Shown: positions 58,287-64,000 of the stretch, piece by piece
How positions within the stretch are numbered: the first letter of the stretch is position 1
Layout of the letters: the number at the start of each line of letters is the position of its first letter
NCBI GenBank assembly: GCA_018389105.1
Contig: JACATO010001663.1
Span: 77,501 to 141,500, forward strand
DNA from: Nautilus pompilius
Lineage: Eukaryota; Mollusca; Cephalopoda; Nautilida; Nautilidae
Length of the DNA stretch: 64,000 nt
Reading direction: 5' to 3'
The notes under the pieces: generated by a model
What the model was told of the DNA's origin: nothing
The model's database searches: none
Seen by the model: only the letters and a program-made list of their open reading frames with translations
Program-made: the position numbers and the translations under genes

Positions 58287-58288
58287 TA
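58190..58288. repeat. (GA)n compound microsatellite, inverted relative to the CT array
   Basis: About 100 bp of GA with GAGGAGATGAGAG-type breaks, 93 bp after the CT array ends. Together they can form a long imperfect hairpin. Confidence 0.9.
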
Positions 58289-58836
58289 ACAAGACAGGAA
58301 GCGAATTTATAAAGGGATAACCAGAGGCAGAAGCAGCCAAAGAAGAGAGACATTATATATATATAAGCGCAATAGAAATGATTGGAATAGACGTTACTCT
58401 TCTTTCATTTAGTCTCTAAATCAAACGCGCCAAGACTGCTATACGTAGCATCTTCCTTGTTGTTAATCAGCCCGCCGTGTGAAGCCGATTGATGAGATGC
58501 TGACAAATGCTTAAAAATCCATGAAAATAATTACGCTAATCTCTCTTAAAAAAGCAGAAACAAGACGGAAAGCAGCTGCTGCCCTGTTTTCATTCAGTTA
58601 GCAATAATTACGACAAGTCCGCAATTGTTGACACAACTAGAAATTTCGGCGTGCCAGGGTTCGCTTGGAGCTGACGTAGATGAAGAATTCCCCTGCGGTA
58701 ACTTTGATTTTTCTGATAACATTTCCGTTTCCACGCAGTCTCCCTTCTGGTTCCATGATTCCACCGTCAAGTAGAGGCGAGCGGTGACCAGCTATTAGTT
58801 GTTTTCTCTTTTTTTGTCCTTAATTTCTATTTTCAG

Positions 58837-59115
58837 TCTTCTTTTTTTTTTTTGGAATTCAAACCGATCGATCCGTCAGATCTTCGTCTTAGATCCTCCC
58901 CCTCTTCCTCCCTGTTGCGGCGTTCGCGGTCCGTGCTGGGGGAAGTGGGAGGAGGTGAACATAGGACGAATCTCGGCCGACCGGGTTCGCCCGCCAGCCA
59001 GGACCCTAACGATGTTGCCGGATTTCGCGATAAATCGATCAGACTTCCCGGCTGATCGATCGCGACTCCGCCACGTAATGTTACCTCAAGCGTCCGCTTT
59101 ACCCGGCTACGACAG
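58837..59115 (+). other. Possible exon bounded by acceptor-like and donor-like sites
   Basis: TTAATTTCTATTTTCAG ends at 58836 and resembles a 3' splice site. CTACGACAG followed by GTGAGAAA (GT at 59116-59117) resembles a 5' splice site. The 279 bp between them stay open in one frame, which ends PQASALPGYDR at the donor. An internal ATG lies at about 59011 (MLPDFAINRSDFPADRSR). The DNA is CpG-rich. I recognise no domain, and the first residues come from a T run, so this may be chance. Confidence 0.18.
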
Positions 59116-59117
59116 GT

Positions 59118-61344
59118 GAGAAAAGAGGGGAGGTGGCGAGGAGGAGGGGACAATAGAGTTAGACCCCCCCACCCACCCCTTTCTCGCCCTCTTTCCCGAA
59201 CGAACGAAACTGATCTCGCTTCGCGGGCCCACAACAGGCCTGCAGCCGTCCATCGGGGCTACTGGCAGTATGCTAATTATATGCCGGTACTTCTCTCAGG
59301 CCTTCTCAAGATATGAATGTCGCCGGAAATCTCCGGGATCCGTTTCCTCGCTCGTGGTATCCGTGACACACTGATATACATAACATTTCCCCAATTGATT
59401 TTCTTCTAGACACACCGTCAAGAATGGAGGCCGACACCTTAAATTAGAGCCAAAAATAGCGCCGTCTACGTTTCGTGGTATTTAAACTCTTGGCTTGTGA
59501 ATGAAAGCTTTGTGTTGTTGCCGATCTCTCTTTGTAGTGTGGCCAGATCATAAGGCCGCGCAGGTAGAGGTAATATTCGCCGATTACCTGCCGACCAATC
59601 TGCAAGCAACCAGACCGTTTGTTTCCCCGGTGAATTTTGAAGTAACCGGTACCTTGTCTACTTAAGATGAAAGGTCTATAAGCAGTTTCATTTCCACGCA
59701 GCGTAATATTACCCTATAGTGGGGAGCAGTAGACTGTAGTGCTTTGGTACATACAACACAGTAACGTATAATATATTACAGGTAATATGATGTAGCTCGG
59801 AGAAGCGCTGCACTATTCTGTAGTGTTTACGTGGGCTCACCAAGAGATGAGACTAGAGCATGCATCTTCTAAAATGGAAAGGCTGCTAATTCTTTAACAT
59901 ACTTGGTTCTAGTCCATAGCCGGAACGGAATGCCAGAACATTTAGACACGGGTGACTCTTTTGTTAAGAAGACAACAAACAGCACAGTAGCATGCGTCAT
60001 CTTTGAGCTTAGCGGAGAACTACGTCATAGCTGTGAAAGATGGAGGTCTCCAAAGTATCGACATGAGAATATTAAGCCTCACCTCATTGCATAGTTTGTT
60101 TTTTGTTTTTTTTTACTTCCGTGATTCATCAAAAGGCCACCAGACCTTCATCTACATAGAAATATGTATTTGACTGGAGATTCTGTTTCGGTTCTGTCCG
60201 TGCGCGTCAGAAACAACAGATTCTCTCGACCAAAACGAGCTTCAGGAACCACGCTAAGGAACATCCAGCAACTGACATCGGTTCCTGTTTGTGTCCTTAT
60301 TGGCAACGAGCGAGCAGACAATAGCTTTTATTTATTTCTAGTATCAACCATTCGAAACCTGGAGGGACTCGGAAGAAGGTTCTGTAAAACCGCTACTGCG
60401 ATAGGAAAACGAGCAGCCGAATTTTTGCTCGCTACATTTGATTTGCTGGTCGATATCGATCGACCGGTATTCGACTAGATCTAGGGATCCAGTGTAAACT
60501 GGAGCTTATTAAAGTCCACAGGGCCGTGGTCTGGGAGAAAGGGTAATCGTTTTCGTGAATTGCGAGAGCTGGACATCGATGCCGAGGTCATCTGGCTACA
60601 CTTGCTCATTTGGAGTCTGGTGGCTGCTCGTCTTTCCAGCATCGTGAGCCCGCCCTTGTTTTAAAGTTCTCCAGAACCCAGCAGTTCGGCTGTAGTCGCT
60701 TAAGGACTCCAGTGAACGAACACGGGAAGGCTGGCTAGTCCCTTAGCGTTAACAAAAATGCACAAGGTCAAACCCGATCGCGCTCCGCACGGACGTCGTC
60801 ACTGCGACTAGACGGACACTACGCTGATGGGACAAAGTGGTCGAGTTAGGCGTGACCTCTCTGGCATCCGGCCACTTCCGTTCTCTCCCCTCCCCCCCAC
60901 ACCGACCACATTTAAAAACATGAAAAGCTCTAGTAAGATTTTTGTCGATTCGTTCTTTGGTTTGCATCCGATGTGAAAGAATTACAGGAGTCAACCAAGC
61001 GAGCACGTACCCTTTTCCCTAGTCCGTCTCGTATCGTAGATGATGGAGCAGGACTGTCGACGTCCGGGGACTCGGGGAAGAGAGACAATGGTACAGCTTC
61101 GGCGCTGTATTGTCAGTCAGCTGCGACGAAATATTACAGATTAGAATATGGCACTCCATTAATCATTTGCTGGTCGTTATGGGGTGGATTTGCTGCGGGA
61201 GAAACGGCCGGCGAACAGACTTAGATAACAAAGGGAGACTACCAGGGAACCTTGCTGACATTTTTATATGCCTTAAATCGCTTTCTTGTTGATTCAAGCG
61301 GAAGGAAACCTGTCGTTTAAGGGGTTTGATATGGGTTTTCTCTA

Positions 61345-61347
<3 letters not shown>
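59118..61347. other. No certain gene
   Basis: Unique DNA. A C-rich motif CCCCCCCCACCCACCCC lies at 59163-59179. Frames at 60164-60478 (+) and 60749-61006 (-) have no recognised domain. Confidence 0.35.

Positions 61348-61348
<1 letters not shown>

Positions 61349-61414
<66 letters not shown>
61349..61414. repeat. (ATT)n microsatellite
   Basis: Twenty-two uninterrupted ATT copies. Confidence 0.95.
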
Positions 61415-61869
61415 GTCAATACCTTAAGAAACCCAGAGTTTTAACATAGATCGCCACCATATTTTACGATCTGGCTTCTGTGTCAGAATTAGTCTTAAAG
61501 TTATCCGCTACGTTCAGATAATCTATTAAATGTTTCAGTTCGGAAACCGACGTTTTGTGCTTTAGAGCTTTTTGAACTCCGAATAGTAAAGGTGACATCA
61601 GACGTGCGCGTACACACTGCACAATCTTGCACAACTATGACGCAAGCGAACTTGTTCTATGTCATTCTCAACAGGAGATGTGGGCTAGGGTGTCACCTGT
61701 ATACAGACTGAGGTTTTAAACTGTAAGAATTGTACGTGGAGCCCTTTTAGAAGAGTGGCTTCTTGATAGTTTCCATATACGTTGCTTGCTTCCTTTGCGG
61801 ATCCCGTCCTGACGCTGAGGTTGAGGAGATATTATCTCCCAGAAGAAGTGAACTGGAAGGGGCGCGGCT

Positions 61870-61963
61870 TCAGCCTTGGGGACCGGGCGGGTTACCCGGT
61901 TATGGTTGAAGGGGTGGGTGGGTGGGTTCTTGAGCGGTTGTCAGCATGCAAGCCAATCAAGGT
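61870..61963. repeat. Dispersed core repeat, copy 3, with an internal G-quadruplex motif
   Basis: CCTTGGGGACCGGGCGGGTT, ACCCGGTTATGGTTGA and TTCTTGAGCGGTTGTCAGCA then TGCAAGCCAATCAAGG match the core seen at 18.7 and 63.1 kb in the same orientation. In place of the usual GGGG(T/C)CTCTTG it has GGGGTGGGTGGGTGGGTTC, an expansion of GGGT. It lies opposite copy 4 (62079-62160). Confidence 0.65.
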
Positions 61964-62078
61964 CGAAAGAATTGATCCGTACTATTTGCCCGCTTTCTCG
62001 GGTATGAAGTTAAGTGTTTTGTTTTTTCTGGCCACCACCACCTACCTTCAGGGTATACTCGGCGAGACTGCGCGGGGA

Positions 62079-62160
62079 TGGTTAGCTTCGATTGGCTCGC
62101 AACATCGTTCCCAGCTGTACCTAGGTAACTAACTGCCCGCTCGGTCACCAAGCCTCATCA
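62079..62160. repeat. Dispersed core repeat, copy 4, inverted relative to copy 3
   Basis: On the minus strand: GAGGCTTGGTGACCGAGCGG, CAGTTAGTTACCTAGGTACA, GCTGGGAACGATGTTGCGAG, CCAATCGAAG. It aligns block by block with the other core copies and is in the opposite orientation to copy 3, about 115 bp away. Confidence 0.65.
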
Positions 62161-62978
62161 TCTTCCTCTTCTAACTGCGAGTCGTCCTTCGACGTCGGAA
62201 GTCGTGTCGATTTCATTCTTTGGTCTCTCTTTCCTTTGTCTCGTCTTCGCGACGTTCTGCTATTTCTATTCTGATACCCCTTATATATACATACACATAT
62301 ATATAAGCAGATGCCATCCTTTGTTTACGAGGATTTAATCAGGAAATAACCTTATTTTTTCTAGTCACATGCCATGCATTTCTCTCCCACCCACCCACCC
62401 CCCCACTTTAAAGACCTGCTATAGAACTGCTTTGCTCTTCCCTTCTTTCCGTTTATTTTAAATATACCCTTTTTAATGACGCTTTCGGATGCGCAAACTC
62501 CAGCCTCCCCCGCGACCTATTACAAGTGCTTTAACGTATTTATAACATAAGTCGGCAAATAAATCTTTCAGAATGGTAAAGGGGCGAATCTGCCTTTCTC
62601 TTTAGCACATAATACTTGTTTTGACAGATGAAAACGCTAAATATGTTGTCAAATTTGATTTATTCGCGTAAAGCAGCGAGTCGAGATGCTTACTTCTGGA
62701 TATCCGCAGACATCCGATTTGCAGTAGAAGAGCAGCCACTGATGCTTTTTCTCGAAGGCAGCTTCACGTCCAACATCTCATTTAATAACAACAAACTAAA
62801 GAATCTTGTTTGTGAATCAGTTGGACTACATCTGGTAGGTGAAAGTTACACTATAATTTCTCTTTCTATGTTTATCTCTAAATCCTTTTTTAAAAAGGTC
62901 CTTGTCTCGTACACTCCATAATGTTATGAACTTTAAGCGAATTATATCGAATTTAAAATGGTCAATAAAGGGAAAAAT
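62161..62978. other. No gene seen
   Basis: Contains a short TA run at 62283-62305 and the C-rich motif at 62386-62405 that forms a G-quadruplex pattern on the minus strand. Confidence 0.4.
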
Positions 62979-62979
62979 T

Positions 62980-63032
<53 letters not shown>
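62980..63032. repeat. (GA)n microsatellite
   Basis: About 26 GA copies with one break (GAGGAG). Confidence 0.95.
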
Positions 63033-63034
<2 letters not shown>

Positions 63035-63110
63035 AATGAACGTTACCCCAGTTAATTGACATTAACGTCTAAAAATAATTTTCTGATTTCCTCGTCTAAC
63101 CCTAACCCCA

Positions 63111-63230
63111 CATCAGTAAGCTAGAAGGCGTGAGCCATCTGCCTTGGTGACCAGGCAAGTAGTTACCGAGGTATGGCTGGGGCCTCTTGAACAGTCAGCA
63201 GTTACTACTCACACGACCTTCACCATTTGC
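63111..63230. repeat. Dispersed core repeat, copy 5
   Basis: CATCAGTAAGCTAGAAGGCG, CCTTGGTGACCAGGCAAGTA, GTTACCGAGGTATGGCTGGG, GCCTCTTGAACAGTCAGCAG, then CGACCTTCACCATTTGCA. It shares its start word and the CCTTCACC word with the 54.5 kb copy. A CTAACCCTAACCCC motif (63096-63109) abuts its left end. Confidence 0.65.
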
Positions 63231-64000
63231 ACCCATCCTCCCGGCCAGCTGAGATGATTATAATACATATATTATTAACCGTAAAAGTTTATTCTTAAAT
63301 TTCTATTATTTTTTTTTTAAATTAGCAGCTAACTTCTATGGTAATTAGTCGTAATTCCACAGCGTAAAATGCAAGTTAGAAAAAAATGAAAAAAAAAGAA
63401 GATTATACAAGCTGCATGTTGTTTGAAATTTGTCCATAAGAATTTTTTAAAAAATATTTATAAGATTGTCTGTCCGTTATAGTCTTAGTGTGTCTCCGTT
63501 ACTTCAGGGGAGGCGGTTGGAAAGTAACTCTGCAATAAGACGTCTAAATATATAATGATCTCGTAATAGATGTGGCATCTGTTTGCATCGAGGCATTTCT
63601 GTTTCTTCTTGGTCATATTTCTGGATACGGTGCGTAATTTGTCAGGCTAATTGCAGCTCTGATGGCAGAAATAGCATCCTTAAGTGCACGGATCGATCTG
63701 AGAGATTGCTTCTATACCCTCTCGACTTTATGTTTCCCCCCCACAGAGGTAAAGGTCGCACGTTGAAAATCTGGGAAACGAGGCGGCCAGAAGCCGTTAC
63801 TCACTGTTTGATTCTTTTTCCCCCAAAATTCATGAAAACGTGCTGCGCCGTAGCTCTATCTTGCTGGAAATTACCGTTGGCTCTTTTGTTCTTTGTCAGA
63901 CGATCCTCGAAAGGGTAGCATATCGCTCAGAATTTACTGCATTTGTGAAAAATATGGGTATCACAATGAGTCGTCCTGAGACCCCACCCCAATATTTTTC
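63231..64000. other. No gene seen at the right edge
   Basis: AT-rich unique DNA. The 111-codon frame at 63583-63918 has no domain I recognise. Confidence 0.4.

Noticed and set aside
56740-59300. CpG island as proof of a promoter
   Set aside because: Invertebrate genomes are often not CpG-depleted, so CpG richness alone says little. It was kept only as a weak candidate because of the splice donors.

Overview
This window is eukaryotic nuclear DNA, most likely from a marine invertebrate. A mollusc or another lophotrochozoan is my best guess, but the sequence does not settle the phylum. The reasons are: no dense or operon-like coding; abundant dinucleotide and trinucleotide microsatellites; several tRNA-derived SINE families; decayed Tc1/mariner transposases and a decayed LINE reverse transcriptase; TTAGGG-type telomere-like motifs; and no general loss of CpG. 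I found no complete protein-coding gene, no functional tRNA or rRNA, and no CRISPR array. Open frames here are short, and most of the longer ones are translations of CT/GA arrays or of SINE sequence. The window is best read as intergenic or intronic DNA built from layers of repeats.

Layout. 0-17 kb: a SINE copy at the left edge, a large GA array (1.4-1.7 kb), long unique stretches, SINE copies at 7.1 and 13.7 kb, CT and ATT arrays at 8.4-9.0 kb, and a SINE with a clean tRNA-like head at 16.5-16.7 kb. 17.5-18.3 kb: a minisatellite of 25/30/32-bp units with two perfect 151-bp higher-order repeats, followed by a copy of a dispersed core repeat joined to a SINE tail. 22-28 kb: a second SINE family plus ATT, CT and AAT arrays. 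29.5-31.8 kb: a class-II-tRNA-like SINE head next to a Tc1-type transposase relic on the plus strand, then another Tc1/mariner relic on the minus strand. 33.3-33.9 kb: a nearly intact 585-bp Tigger/pogo-like non-autonomous element with TA target duplication, sitting inside an ATTA-rich tract. 39.0-39.2 kb: a LINE reverse-transcriptase fragment. 44.5 kb: a SINE. 45.8-46.2 kb: a large CT array. 48.1-49.0 kb: a third Tc1 relic on the minus strand. 53.4-56.5 kb: SINE, core repeat, a fourth Tc1 relic, SINE. 57-59.3 kb: CpG-rich DNA with two good splice donors, around a CT array and an inverted GA array. 61.3-63.2 kb: an ATT array, an inverted pair of core repeats with a perfect G-quadruplex motif, a second G-quadruplex motif on the other strand, and another core repeat copy.

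No genes work together here. The main signals concern mobile elements and repeats: a tRNA-SINE family whose 3' tail can be followed by a second dispersed domain, four different decayed Tc1-like lineages, an undisturbed pogo-type MITE, and a recently homogenised minisatellite. The only hints of a host gene are splice-donor-like sites in CpG-rich DNA near 57.58 and 59.12 kb, which I rate as weak.
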